Shown piece after piece: positions 21,864 to 33,963 of a DNA stretch of 64,000 bases. A program made the translations under genes and the position numbers. Source of the DNA: Ambrosia x helenae (Eukaryota > Streptophyta > Magnoliopsida > Asterales > Asteraceae); NCBI GenBank assembly GCA_030844895.1, contig JAUTDX010000412.1, forward strand, positions 1 through 64,000, read 5' to 3'. The stretch's first letter is position 1. Every line of letters begins with the position of its first letter. The notes below the pieces were generated by a model. That model searched no databases, was not told where the DNA came from, and saw only the letters and a list, made by a program, of their open reading frames with translations.

Positions 21864-24800
21864 CTAGTAAGAATGCCCGCGCGTTGCCGCGGATATTTAC
21901 GTTTTATGGCGGACGCTGTGTGGTGGATTTCACGTAATTTATTTTTAATACCAATTTGCTATGCATTAAACTATATCTATTCTCTAGGACAAGTGAGTCA
22001 TATTTGGGTTGGCGTAAATGAACTTGATTATAACTCGCCAACTCTTTTGAGAAGCTAACATAAATGCTATTTTTTGTGTAGCCTAATTGTCATGCGTTTG
22101 TGACTGATAAATATCATCCTATCCGTAAATATAATTCTTTCCATAAATAGCGTGTGCATAGATCTAATACTTCAACATAGAGGTGGCAAATCAACTAATT
22201 TACGCAAAAAGACAAAACAATTTGGGCTATCTTTACTATCCAACGGGTCAAATGAGTAAATTTAAATAAATATAAGCTAAAAAATACACCTCAAAACGTC
22301 AAATGGATTGGGCATTGTGTTCACAAACTTATTAGCTAATTACCTCCTGAATCTTATTATTATGAATCCAATAATATTTTTTTTATAACATTATAGTTTT
22401 ATATTCATAAAATATAAAATCCATAAATATGTAGATAAGGTAAAAAAGCAATAGTAGGGTACTCCAATTCGACCCGACCCCTAATAAAGAATACTTCCAT
22501 TGAGTCGTTAGACGAATCACTTGCCCCATCCAGTAAGGTTGATTTTAAATTTTCAATTCGGTATGTTCTAAAGGCTATGAATTTGAATCACAAAGTCAAA
22601 TGGGTAAAAGAAAAAACTTAACTAAAACGGGTCAAAGTCTCAAATTAGCTAAAGTGTATACAAGTTGTGAGCCGCATACAAGTTGTGTACCTGTGGGCAT
22701 GAAATCGATCTCAAGTAAGAGAGGTACAAGAATGAAACCACCATCAGACCCCAACAGCACCACCCAAAACCCCACACATTGCACAAAACATAAGGTCAGG
22801 CACCGTCCAGTTAATCGCAGACTCACAAAAAGATTCAGGGTTCCCCATGTTTTGGCTTTCCTTGTTTTCTTTCTACAACTTAGTGCTTCCATAGCTGAAT
22901 ACAGCAAGTGCTACTGGGAACTACAAGAAACATAAATAGACCATTTAAATGTGTAAACATGTGATCCTTGTGAATATATCATATCATCATTAAATTCAAA
23001 TTACCTATATTACGATGACTACCCAATATGATGTACTATATTCTACTAAGCCATTCTCCATGAAAGTAAAGCTTTTGTAAAATGCAATGTTTTACTTCAC
23101 TTATTTGAATTTCCCATGTGTTAGCTTAATGTTTTAGGTTGAAATGGTCTCTGATGTGGGATTTTTTCCTTATATTTTGGGAATATTTCACATTAATACT
23201 AACCAAGGTTCTTCCATATTTCACTAAAATCACTCACATTTTTCTCTTACTACACCCAAGTTTGTATGTTGGTAACTTTCTCACTAATGTTACAACTTTT
23301 TAAAATCTAAGTAACCGACACGGAACAAATACGAAACTTGGCTACTATACAGTGAATGTTTTTTTTTTCAACTTTACCTAGGAGGGAATTATGAAGAACA
23401 AAAGTCACAAAATAACTAAGTTTCATAATTGTTTAATTTAGGTCGTTCAATTTTAATTATTATTAAAAAAATCACAGCTATGGAATAGTAATGGAACTTG
23501 GTTGTTTTTATAGTTATTAAAAGGTATTAGTGACTTTATAGTAAGAATAGTGAAACTTGGTTATTATTTCATGATTCCTACTTTTATTATTGGGTTTTCC
23601 TATAAAATCGTTACAACTGAAGTCGACTTTAAAAATAGGAATAAAGATGTGTTGACTCTTGAAAGTCAAACCTATACTCTAAATTTTGGATGGAGATGAA
23701 AATGAATGTAAACATACCTTAATTATCTGAAGAGCTGGAAAGGCGAGCCATGCGGCTGTTAGGGTTGTTAGCATCTTTCAATGTAAGTTGAACAAAAAGA
23801 CTTGCTCCAGCCTATAACATGACAGTGTACATAACAAGAATATTACGTTCATATCACAATAGAGAAAATTATACCTCCTACGATGAGAATCTTGTTTTGC
23901 TTGCACCTCTTTCAAGCAATTCCAATGCATAGTATGGGGACAATGTAAGATAGTAAGATCCTCCAAGGTACATTATTTTTATTAAAAGCATTAACTCAGT
24001 TGTAAAGATATTTTTCGAAAGAAGAAGTTGCTCTAAGTAATTGAAACGTCAAAGAATTGCCATTCACATCATATCATAATTGCCGGTGAAAGATTCATAT
24101 GTATATGTTTGGTACAACTATAATAAAAGGGTAAATATTTGGATGATCAGATCATTTGTTTACTATATCAAGTAACACTTCATTCGATCAGATCATTGCT
24201 TTGTGAACACTCAACTATGACCATTCAAGCTTAAAAAAATCATACAAATATTAATAATCCTACACTAACATGGTAATATTCAAAATCACCAAATGCATTT
24301 ATCAAAGAAAGAATAAATAATTTATCACCTTTGCTCTTCACTTGAGACTTGAATTTCCCCAAGCTACCATCTTGGGTCATCTCAATCTGAAAAAAAAAAA
24401 AGAATTGTAAACAATCTCAGTTTAGTCATGGAGAATTTATGTTAAGTAACTCTTGATTGAAATTAACCAAATTAATGTCACTAACATATATAACATGGAA
24501 AAAAAAAATTATAACCTATTTGCAAACTTCATAAGTAATAAACACCATGGGAGCATCGACTATACAGTATGTTTTAGCATACATTTGGAGGCCAAAACTC
24601 TGGTCGTCTCCGTCGTTGTCGTCATGCCCAATAATTGAAATCGACAAAATAACATAAACAATCACAATTTCGGGTAAAAAAACACCAATACTAACCTGAA
24701 TGTGAAGCAGAAATAGCTTGAAATCCACCCTAAGAAGTTGTGCAGAAACTAAATGGAAGTTGAGGAAAAACGCTTATGGATTGTTGAATCCTGAAAAAAC

Positions 24801-25148
24801 TGGCCATTTAATAGAAGGGTGGGATGGACTTGAAAAGGTTTGTCTGAATTTAATAGAGGAACGGGAGTGTTTTTAAACCGATGGAGGCTTGAATTATGAG
24901 TTTTTCAATTGACCCCTCTTAATTAGGTTGAATTGGTTTGTTAATGCTCAAGAGTTACAAAACTATTGACATCAATCACTTGCATTAGGTAGTTGTAAAA
25001 TTATTATAAAAAGTTGTATCATAGGGGCATAAAAGGAACAAATGGTGTAAAATATGGAGATGATACTTATGTCCCTTCACATGCCATCTTAAAATTGAGA
25101 GGAAATTACTTTTCTAGACATGTCTCCTCCTTAATAAGGTAACATAGA
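21864..25148 (-). mobile_element. Helitron, reverse orientation, 3.3 kb
   Basis: Minus-strand 5' end TCTATGTTACCTTATTAAGG after host A. The 3' end is a hairpin (CCGCG/CGCGG), a spacer of ATTCTTA type, then CTAG and host T. Both ends are close relatives of those of 6224-9308, making the two sisters with different cargo. Minus-strand pieces that look like exons with splice-like borders occur at about 23735-23810 (SLFVQLTLKDANNPNSRMAR), 23880-23960 and 24330-24390 (QIEMTQDGSLGKFKSQVKSK). I cannot assign them. No Rep/helicase is present. Confidence 0.75.
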
Positions 25149-25308
25149 TTATGTTATAAATACATCAATTTGGGGTTGAATCTTAATAATATTATATATT
25201 TGATTCAACATGAATGATGTTTCAATATTACAAGAGTCTATTGACGAGTTAATGAAATGGACGAGGTAATTGAAATGACAACTGATTGAAATGGATCAAT
25301 ATAAATCC

Positions 25309-25993
25309 ATGGTCTTGTTTAGTTACCATATGAGAATGAAATGAATCATTACTCTGGTATTGTTTGGTAGGCAGGAAAAGACGAATAAATAAAATCGACA
25401 GTTGTGTTGGTGGGGTGTCGGCGGTGGTTGCGATGGTGAGTGGTGAATGGTGGGTGGCAGTGGTCAGCGGGTGGTACGGTGTCAAGGTGGCGGTGATAGT
25501 GAGTGGCGACGACAAGAAATGGTGAGAACTGTGGGTGGCGGTTTTCGGCGGTTGAAGTAGTTGGTGGTGGGTGTTGGTAGCGATGCGTGGTTGTGGTGGT
25601 GATGAAGGGTAACAAAGAGTGAAATGAGAAAAAAAAAGGATGGGTGGATGGAATTTGGGACAAATTACACACACTCGTCGTTATGTACGACCACATTGAT
25701 CTCTATACTCATCTCAATATCGTACAAGGGACCCCTTTGTATGAATTACAACCACACTAAATAAACATCATATCACAAATATACAACACACACACACACA
25801 CACACCAGTTTATCAGTGCGAACAAATAAAACACATAAGGTGAGGACCTAACACATAATTAGGTCAAATTACTATAGATAGAATGGAATGAACGAGATAA
25901 TGAATTATTCCAAACAAACAAGTTTTTTTTTTTTATTGTTTTGCAATACTCCATTTCATTCTACCTCTCATTGTTACATACCAAACACCACCT
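25309..25993. mobile_element. TIR element with CCAC-rich interior (inverted relative of 19403)
   Basis: Right end complement GGTGGTGTTTGGTATGTAAC and a left end near 25309 (GGTCTTGTTTAGTTACCATA) are imperfect inverted repeats; both continue with GAGAATGAAATG-like sequence. The interior (25390-25620) is G-rich on plus, of GGTGG/GGCGG units. On minus it gives frames like those of the 19.6 kb element (SNDSFHSHMVTKQD against SNDLFHLHMTSKQD), so the two belong to one family in opposite orientations. A (CA)n run sits at 25784-25805. Confidence 0.45.
25784..25805. repeat. (CA)n microsatellite
   Basis: About ten ACACAC dinucleotides inside the TIR element. Confidence 0.9.
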
Positions 25994-26700
25994 TATTACT
26001 ATAATGTTTATTAGTATAATCAAAATTTTAATTGAAGGTTGATTCTTATTAATGTTATATATGATTCAATACAAATGAAATAATTAAGGCTTTATGATGA
26101 AAAAAAATAACAAAATATGGTTCAAATTGAGCTAAGTTGTTTTAATTGGGCTTAAAATGGGCCTGAAGAGATTGTGTACGCCTCAAAGAATAAAAAAGAG
26201 TTTGATGGTTCTTTTTGAAGCAGTTTTCGAGAAGAGATGCTGTTGTTCTTCTTCAAAAAGAAGCAATTTCGGGATCTGGGCGTGAAGGCAAAAGGAAGCA
26301 GCTTTGCTGCTGTGACGTGCGGACGAAGAAACAATTTTTACGGTAATCAGAATGAATTGTTACAATTTGGATTCGTATATGTTTTTGTGATGTTGTTTAT
26401 CGTGTTAATTCTAAGATGATTCTCTAGATGTGTGTACTTGTGTTGTGTAGTAGTTGTCCCTATAGTTTAGTTAAGGATTGGAAGGTTGTTGTGCCTTCAA
26501 CGCACTTGGATCTTACTACAAGACCCTTGCGAGTTTTTAAAGTTTAAACCACCTGAACTTTTTTTTAACGTAAACCTCTTGAACTATTACTGGTTGTTTT
26601 ACCTTAAGGATTAACTGAAAGAAAATTAGATTTTTTTTTTGCAATTTTTTTTACCAAAAGGAACAACTAAGCTTACATTGGGTATTGGCCTACTTTATTA
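25994..26700. other. Intergenic, unassigned
   Basis: AT-rich. Contains an imperfect inverted pair TTCTTTTTGAAGCAG / CTTCAAAAAGAA near 26210-26260 and open frames on both strands (26152-26419) that match nothing I know. Confidence 0.5.
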
Positions 26701-26703
26701 TTA

Positions 26704-26996
26704 GAGCATGTTTGGCTTTCCTTATTTCCACCTCCTTATAACTTTACCAAAAAGTTAATAAGTTGAAAAAAATGTTTGGAAAATGGAAAATGACTTAATC
26801 TTTTAACTTTTTGTTTGCCTATGATAAGTTGTTTTTGAAAAGTAAGGAAGGAGTGACTTTCTAAACCTCCTTATAACTTATTGTGAAAATTTACCTAAAC
26901 ACTTTTTTGAAAAGTCCTTTTTAAAAAGTTATAAGTTAATAAGTCCTTTTAACAAAAAAGACTTTTAAACTCAAATAAGTTTATCCAAACATGCCC
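26704..26996. mobile_element. Tourist-type (PIF/Harbinger) MITE
   Basis: Ends GAGCATGTTTGG and CCAAACATGCCC are inverted repeats and are flanked by TTA on each side (26701-26703, 26997-26999), the PIF/Harbinger target size. It is 293 bp, AT-rich, with internal inverted AACTTTTT/AAAAAGTT motifs. Confidence 0.8.
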
Positions 26997-26999
26997 TTA

Positions 27000-28880
27000 A
27001 TAATTGAAGATAAAAAAACTAGTCGTTAATTGTTTCGGACAAAAGACAAGAATGAAAGTGATCAGGTTTTGTAATCAACGAACTTAGAATGAATATGCAC
27101 AAGTAACAACCCGTTAGGCTCGCCACAGAGGAGGACAGAGGGCCTCTCTGTGACCACCCTCCGACGTAAGAATAAGTATTTGTCTAGAGAGAGAAAGTGA
27201 AGTTCGAAGTGAAAGAGTTCGTGTGTGTTACATGTACTTGAAATGAGGGTATTTATACTAGTCAAAGAAGTTATACTTGACGTGCTGTCGTGGTACACGT
27301 AAATTTAATCCAAATTACAACCAATAGATAGTAGTAAAAAGGTATCGAACACGGAGAGTTTGTGGAAAATGTGTGAACTTATAGTTTTGCAAATTAACTA
27401 CAATTAAACTACTAGGCAAAAATTAAATATCAAGAGTTTTGATTGTTTTGATTTAAAACTAAATTGACAACTAGTTACTGATTATGATTGGACTGTTTCT
27501 TCAAATTATGAAAGCAATGATCATCCTAGGTTCCGGTTTCTCTAAACACTTGTGCAAAAATCCAACTAGAAAGAGTTACATAGACATAACTCATGTAAAA
27601 ACAATTGTTGTGATAAAAGGGAACAAAGTACTCGGATTATATTAATGTGAGGTTGTTTCCCGATGACCAATCAATTAATAACCAACCCCAATCCTTCCCG
27701 TGATATCTCGATTGTTAACAACACCAAGAACGTACGATTTAGATTAGAAATTGGAAAATTAATCAACACACTACAATCAATTGTTCAAACATCATAACAA
27801 CAAGACTAAGATATCAAGTTCTTATTCTAGAAATGATAGGAAAAACACACAAGAGTTTAATAGAAACCTTCACCTAGAATGATCACCAAAAGCTTAGTCG
27901 GACATCTCTTGGTGAATCATCATAACATCCATGAAATTGTTCATACGAATCAAAAACATAAACAAAGTGTTTGTAATAGTTCTCCAATGATTTTCTCAGC
28001 CAAAAATCGCCCTCCAAGTGTCTAGAAACGTTCCTAAAAAAAAAGTATGTGAAAAGGCTCTCCCAAAACGGTTTATATGGAGTGGTTACAAAAATGATGC
28101 AGGGGCCACCGTACCTTATGGTAGCCACCGTAAGGTACGGTGGAGAATAGAAGCCTACGGTGGTATTGTACTGGAGTACGGTGGAGCCCTCCATTTTATT
28201 ATTTTTTCTTCTTTCAACTCTTCCTTGTTCCATCCCGTTCCGTTCCAAAGCTCCGTTTTCTTCATTTTAAGCTCCATAATATACCTGCAACCTAACCGTA
28301 GTCATCTAATTCCAAGCAATTACATAATCAAATGTGGGTATAACACACGTTTTAGCATCATTAAGGGTTGTTCCTTGAACCACCCGTCAATACTTCCCCT
28401 AAGTTTGGGCCCATTGTACTATGCTTCGCTGTGTTTGACCACCGAAGCAGTACTTTCATGGTGTGGCTTCAGCGATGGTTTGTCCTTTTTTTGTGCTTTG
28501 GTGTATTGTAAGGTTGGAGCTACATGGTCAGGTATAAATCCTTATACCTCTTCATGTCCCCTTATATCGTTACGTTATTTGAACTTTTTAGGGCTTGATC
28601 AGCCCCGTCCTTGTCAATTTATCCAGGCCACGTGGACCTTCCCCTGACAATGCATCTTTCTGACTGATGGTATGCTTTTGGCGTTATTGGGGCGTTCCTG
28701 ACCACACGATCAAGACAACTGTTTGCATACCTGAGTGACGTTATGAGTACGCGAACCGTTTTCTTTTTTAGTATAAATTCCTAATTCATTTTTAGTTTCC
28801 ATTTTTTACTTCTCTCTCTAAAAATATTTTCAAATCTTCTTCTTTAAGCTTTCTGTGAATCTTTGCCCTTTCAAACAAGA
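27000..28880. other. Unassigned, possibly retroelement-derived
   Basis: No family can be named. It includes a perfect 13-bp stem at 28106-28143 and an open frame at 28018-28647 with no recognisable domain; that frame lacks coding character outside the hairpin region. Confidence 0.4.
28106..28143. repeat. Perfect 13-bp hairpin
   Basis: CCACCGTACCTTA and TAAGGTACGGTGG separated by 12 bp. Further copies of TACGGTGG follow at about 28158 and 28176. Confidence 0.85.
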
Positions 28881-28989
28881 TCAGGTGCTTTCGATTATAC
28901 CTTCACATCAGGTGTGTCCATCTTCTCCCCGGTCCTTTTCGCTTCTATATTTTTATTAGTTTTAGCCATGGTTAAGGATGGCATGGATG

Positions 28990-29900
28990 TAAGTTGTAAC
29001 AAGCTTACACAATTGAAACTGGAGGGTTGGCTTTTATCCCGTCCCTCGAGACCAAGACGCCTAGGAACCTTTCTTCTTCTAAACCAAACGAACACCTCTT
29101 TGGGTTTAACATCATATTGATGGCTCGGAGTTGGATGAATGTTTCTATGATATCTTGGATCATTATCTCTTCCAATGTACTCATAATCACAACATCATCC
29201 ACATAGACTTGTGTTTTTTTTCCCAATTTGATCCCTGAAAGCTGCGTTCATCAACCTTTGGTAAGTTGCCCCGACATTTTTTAGGCCGAAGGGCATTTTT
29301 GTATAACTATAAAAACCATCATTTGTCATGAAGGTGATTTTGTCCTCGATCTTATTTGGCCATTTGGATTTGATGACGCTTTTTATAGGCATCCAAAAAG
29401 AAAAAAACATTTTAATCTGAAACTTGCCATGATGTCCACTTTTACATCAATTTCTAGAAGTGGGTCGCAATCCTTTGAACATGCGTTGTTCAAGTCCTTG
29501 AAGTCCACCCACATTCTCCAGCCCCGTCTTGTTTTTTGACTATGACAGGGTTTGCAACCCTCGTCTGGTACTAGACTTCTCTAATGATTCAGCTTTTAAC
29601 AATTTTTTACATCTTCAGCAATAGCCTTTACACGGTCCGAAGCCATGCTCCATTTCTTTTGTGTAACAAGCTTTACCCATGGATAGGCGTTCAACCTATG
29701 TTCAAAGAAAACTGTGATGTCAAAAACCAAATCGAGAGCTTTCTTAATCAAGATCACCTTAACATCCTCTTCTAAACAACAAACACCAAAATTGATCTGA
29801 ACAATTCCTGTTTTGAAACTTAAAAGATAAACGCAGTTCTCAGGAAGAAGGGTGTGTTCAAGTCGCCGAACTTCAAGGGTAGGGTTTAGTTGCAATTTCT
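28990..29900 (-). pseudogene. Ty3/gypsy reverse transcriptase remnant
   Basis: Read on minus, in order: EHRLNAYPWVKLVTQKKWSM (29650-29720), a REV.YQTRVANPVIVKK-like piece, a VDFKDLN.AC.KDCDPL-like piece, YTKMPFGLKNVGATYQRLM (about 29250-29310), the catalytic VYVDDVVIMS (about 29190), then LNPKRCSFGLEEERFLG. This is the RT domain of a plant Ty3/gypsy polyprotein; the wording is closest to Tat-type elements. At least four frame changes and stops separate the blocks. No LTR pair was found around it. Confidence 0.8.
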
Positions 29901-30363
29901 TATTTCGGGGGTGGATCGCCCTGAAATTCCATCAATTCTGCTAGCGATTACTTTATGTCACTAGCAGTGGTGATGATCTGAGATTAGAAAAGAGATAGAT
30001 AGAGAGAGATTAAAGTGATGGGTTTTTTTTTCTTTATGTTCTTTTTATATCTTGATGTCTAAAGCATGAAACCACAGACTGAACTTGATAATTAAATTGC
30101 TAAATCATAAGGATGAAAACGAAACTTAAATCACAATAACCAAATATAACATGTGAATACGTGATGGAGTCTCGACAGCAAATAAACAATGAAATACCAG
30201 ATTTGAGCTATATAAAACCAAACTACTTCATCATCGCAATTTATTAACATATTTTTCTTTTAATTTTAATAGCACATAGGTTGTCCAATCAATAGCGTTA
30301 CCAAAAGTTAGATAGCTCATATCATATAGACAGGAGACGGAAAAGTTTCAGTAACAAATAGAA
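29901..30363. other. Intergenic, nothing recognised
   Basis: AT-rich spacer between the gypsy remnant and the Helitron; it ends with host A at 30363. Confidence 0.5.
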
Positions 30364-30735
30364 TCTATATATATAATAAAAGAAAGCCATTTTGATGACA
30401 TGGCATTCAAGGAGGCATTCTCCTTCTTGAGTGTGCCATGTGACATGCCACGTGGCATTAGAAAAAAATCCTCATATATATTCAAAACAAAACCTAGCTT
30501 TGATCCTTCCTTCATTCTTCATACTTCGTCGCCATATCTCCTGAATCCATCTTCACGAAGACGAACTCAACAACCCACAACAAAACCCTTCTTCAACCTC
30601 TTCGATATCCGATTTCCCCAACCTAATGACTGTTACTGCCACCAAAACAAAGAAAAGAAACCCCAGACGCTTTCTTTAGGTGAATTCGTATCAACTTCAT
30701 CGAACCAGAGTTATCAAGCTAATAAAGTCTTAATG

Positions 30736-31029
30736 CCTGATTCAGCCGTTAGATCTGCCTGTGTTGCTTCCGTGACGTCAATTGCGTCGGAGATTATGTC
30801 ACCTTCTTTTTCTTCCTTATCGAAGCCGTTAGTTGACGCTGTGATGACGGAGCAGGATAATAACTCGCAGATCGGATCGGCGTTATGTTTATCTGCAGCT
30901 ATTGAAGCGTAGATGGATCCTGAACCGGTTTATTTGCAGAAGTTGTTGCCTAGGGTTTTGAAGTTGGTTAAATCAGATGGGTTTACAGCTAAACCGGCTT
31001 TGTTGTCTGTTATTGGAAGCATTAATTGA
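30736..31029 (+). pseudogene. TORTIFOLIA1/SPIRAL2-like HEAT-repeat fragment
   Basis: Encodes DSAVRSACVASVTSIASEI, then QIGSALCLSAAIEA and, after a TAG at about 30910, DPEPVYLQKLLPRVLKLVK and KPALLSVIGSIN. This is the N-terminal HEAT/ARM region of plant TORTIFOLIA1-like proteins (microtubule-binding regulators of cell twisting), whose normal text is DSAVR.ACV, QIG.A.CLAAAIEAAPDPE and LLP.L.KL.KSE.FK.K. The upstream frame from 30400 is open but not recognisable and may be leader sequence. It is interrupted by a stop and lacks the rest of the gene. Confidence 0.7.
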
Positions 31030-31687
31030 TTTTATTTGCACGGCCGCTAACATTTAAAATCTCTCTGCAATTCACCTGCACAATTTGTTTAACTTCTTTC
31101 TGCTCCCTGTTAAGTTCAACAACAATTTGTATCAATGGACCTTGAACAATCGATAAGCAACCAACCACCTTCTTTCAAACGTGTTATGGACACCGTATAT
31201 AAAGCCGAGTGCAATCAAGTTGATTTCAAGAATAAGGTCAGTTAGTAATTATTTTGCACAGATAGTTTATTAATTATGCATACAATGTATTTTGTTTGTC
31301 GCATATTTAACCTAATACAAGTTCTGTGCAACTTTTATGAGGTAAGTTTTAGATGATATTTTTTAAATGTTCTCTAGATGATATATATTACCGTGATACA
31401 AATCTTGGTTATTTTGATGCATAGGTTTACTAGAATAGTTTGAAAAGGACAAAATAATGTGTTATGATAGTTTATATGTATGTAACACCATGTGTAGGCA
31501 TAATAGTTGAATAGGTTTAGCCTTAGAAGGTTTATTTCATGACCGATATGAAAAGTTAATCTTCTTTGTCATATAAGTCGTTGATTTGTTATGAGAGAGA
31601 AATAACAGAGAATCGAGGAAAAGCCGAGTACGATGGAGATGATGATTATTGGTGGTTAGGATGCCCGAAGACGTTTAGAATCGGTGG

Positions 31688-31903
31688 AGAAGGGAAAAAG
31701 AGAAGAAGGCGAGAGCAAAGGTAAAGAGGGAAAATGAGATAGCAAAAGCTCATCGCAAAGCCACGGAAAGGAGAGCATCGGTTGAGTCAGTTAGGAGAAC
31801 CAAGACGGCTAGGGTTCTTGAAGTGGCTAACTTGAAGCTCATGTTAAGAGCTTCTTTTAGAACTAAAGTTAGTGATTTCAAAATGGTTTGCTTATGTGAT
31901 TAG
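31688..31903 (+). pseudogene. Remorin C-terminal domain fragment
   Basis: In one open frame: RREKEKKARAKVKRENEIAK, AHRKATERRASVESVRRTK, ARVLEVANL, then LKLMLRASFRTK and a TAG. The core matches the end of plant remorins (membrane-raft scaffold proteins): a KA..K..N..A..HRKAEE+RA..EA+RG coiled coil followed by RVLEVANLMRAVGR. The G of the usual RGTK is R, and the conserved RAVGR...KRSFF ending is lost, so it is a captured fragment. The segment before 31688 is in other frames. Confidence 0.65.
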
Positions 31904-31958
31904 TTAGGTATATATGTTTCTCTTTGGCTTAATTGATTCTTAATTTTTAATTTCTTAA

Positions 31959-31980
31959 CCTCGGGACGCTCCCGGGGTAT
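31959..31980 (+). other. Decayed internal Helitron terminator
   Basis: CCTCGGGA-CGC-TCCCGGGG followed by TATGGTGATG. It matches the true end at 33126-33154 in stem, loop and first bases after the stem (TAT), but the CTAG is gone. One stem pair is a T-G wobble. It is read here as an old 3' end that no longer terminates transposition. Confidence 0.65.
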
Positions 31981-32254
31981 GGTGATGATGACTGAGGATG
32001 GTGTAAGTAAGGTTGAAACTGTAGGTGAGAGTGGCAAAGCGATCGGTGATGATTGTTACGGTTTTCGGATCAGGGAGATTGTTGAATGCACCGGATTGGT
32101 GAATGATTGTGTTCGTGTAGGTGTCAGCAGTGGTGAAACTAAAAAAGTATTGAAAACTTGTGATGTGAAGGAGGTGGTGAAGGGATTGGAAAATATGGAA
32201 TTATTAGTTGAAAACACTAAAGCTGTTGGAGTGGATGCTGGAGGAGATTGTTGA
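31979..32254 (+). CDS. Unassigned open frame inside the Helitron
   Basis: 91 codons beginning MVMMTEDGVSKVETVGESGK and ending VGVDAGGDC. Rich in V, E, K and G with no motif I recognise; it could be another captured exon. Its first codons overlap the decayed terminator, which argues against it being an original host start. Confidence 0.25.
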   Translation: MVMMTEDGVSKVETVGESGKAIGDDCYGFRIREIVECTGLVNDCVRVGVSSGETKKVLKTCDVKEVVKGLENMELLVENTKAVGVDAGGDC

Positions 32255-33173
32255 CTCATGACGCCACTTTGATCACAAGTATTATGATCGATTAAAATGT
32301 TTTCTATTTGTTTTGCTGGACTTTTTGTTGAGAGCAGAACGAGCATTGTTAACAGTAGTTTCCATGTGCTTGATAAAGAAAACTTTTATAAAATCGGAAC
32401 ATATAATGTTGATAGGATTATATCTAGGATCGTTTTCCCCGAAATTGTTTTGATCAATTTACATGAGTGGCGATCGCTTTGTGTAGCTATCAAAATGTTG
32501 GTTTAGAAAAATGCTTTATCAATGTTTCATGATGCAAAATGTCACCACATACAGAACTGAAAGCAAACGCTTTCACCCCTCAAAATTGAAAGGCATTAGA
32601 CAAAGTAGCATAACATGCCGTGGCCTTGACCTCATATAACTTTATATAAAAAGTAATGCCCCAATAGAGTTTTAAACCAAGCAGTTTAAAACTACTAAGT
32701 ACTTAGCTTTCAACCCAGCAGAATACAACCCAAAAGAATTTATGTATTGATATAAGGACTTTTGCATCCATAGACCATAATCAAGCAACTCTTTCTTATT
32801 GAACACTCAAATATTCTATGGAAGTACAACATAAATAGCGAAACAGTAGGCAATAAAGGATAATGTTCATATCCTTTTCTTTATCATTTTTGCCAGTGCA
32901 ATTTTCATTACAGTGATGCATCTTACCTGATGAAGTGGTGGTGGCAGCGGCAGTGAAACCGCCGCAGTGACAGACTCTTGCATATGAAAGGTTTGAGATT
33001 TTGGTGTTGGGTTGTACAAGGAGGCTGTCAACCTAATAAAAGGTTGTTCCACATAAAACCAAATGTGTACTAGATTCATTTGGCTTGATATTGGAGATTT
33101 TATTATAACATATTGGTTTTTTCAACCCCGGGACACTCCCGGGGTATAAGCTAGTTATATATATACGAGCAAA

Positions 33174-33963
33174 TATCGTGTTATCATTTCCGAAAGCTAG
33201 ATTAGTTTTCCAACATGACAACCAAAGAATCTAACTTTTTTACATGTTGATTCCTTGTTGTATATTCCCAACTAGGAGATAAAATTACAAACTAAGACAC
33301 AAAAATATATTTAAAAATGAGAAAAGAAAAACAATAAAGGTTTGCATTTTGTGCCACTACTTCAATTTCACACTCACACCTACATGAAAAATATATCCTT
33401 AATTCCTTATTATTATGCTTCATATATATTTTAAACTTTCTTCTCACATCATATTCCCGTTACCTTTTAAAAACTTTGGTTGTCAAATGAGTGGAACCGT
33501 CTTATGTTTTTGGGGTCACTTAATTTACATAACCTCTGTGTTAGCCTTTGACTTTGCCTTTAGAGCACGGGGTAATGACTTTGATAATGGGGTTGACATT
33601 GGCGAGCATGTTGACTTTGACTTTTTACGTCTTTGTTTTTTGGGTATATCGGGAAGGTCTACTGGTGGCAGTTCGCTAAGCATATCATCTGTAGTCCGTC
33701 TTCCCATCGCTTCTCCACAATCTACTCAATATATAGACAAAACCAGCACTTTTGTTATTATCAAGCATATCACGTACGTGAGAGGCGTTCCATTGTGACA
33801 ACCAAATAAGCTTTATTGCTACGTCTATTAAACTTTTCATGACATCTTCATCTGTTTGGTTGTTTTACGTATCAGCCTCTTAAAAAGTTAAATTACAACC
33901 AATTTTGACCCAAAATACATGTGACGTCTAAAGCTCGATCATGATGTATTTTCCATTTAAAAT
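33174..33963. repeat. 790-bp direct duplication, copy A (partial RIC gene 3' end)
   Basis: This segment recurs at 39646-40435 with no difference in the parts I compared base by base. It contains the whole last coding exon of the RIC gene on minus (about 33525-33721), part of its third intron, and sequence beyond its stop. The left border is 19 bp after the CTAG of the Helitron ending at 33154. The exon copy has no upstream exons here, so it is not a gene. Confidence 0.9.

Larger units (their letters stand above)
30364..33154 (+). mobile_element. Helitron carrying fragments of at least two host genes
   Basis: The 5' end TCTATATATATAATAAAAGA at 30364 follows host A. The 3' end has the hairpin CCCCGGGA-CAC-TCCCGGGG (8-bp perfect stem), then TATAAG, CTAG (33151-33154) and host T. 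The element is 2.8 kb, non-autonomous, plus orientation. Cargo in order: a TORTIFOLIA1-like HEAT-repeat fragment, a remorin C-terminal fragment, a decayed copy of the same family's terminator (31959-31980), then an unassigned open frame (31979-32254) and further sequence to the real end. Both named fragments lie in sense with the element. Confidence 0.85.

Noticed and set aside
22600..22935. 111-codon plus and 91-codon minus open frames inside the 21864 Helitron
   Set aside because: Overlapping frames on both strands, neither with a recognisable domain; may be captured sequence but cannot be supported as a gene.
28018..28647. 209-codon plus-strand open frame
   Set aside because: No domain, no coding-like composition, and it crosses a palindromic stretch; chance is more likely.
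33415..33798. 127-codon plus-strand open frame repeated identically at 39887-40270
   Set aside because: It is the antisense of the RIC gene's last exon and flanks, conserved only because the whole 790 bp is duplicated.
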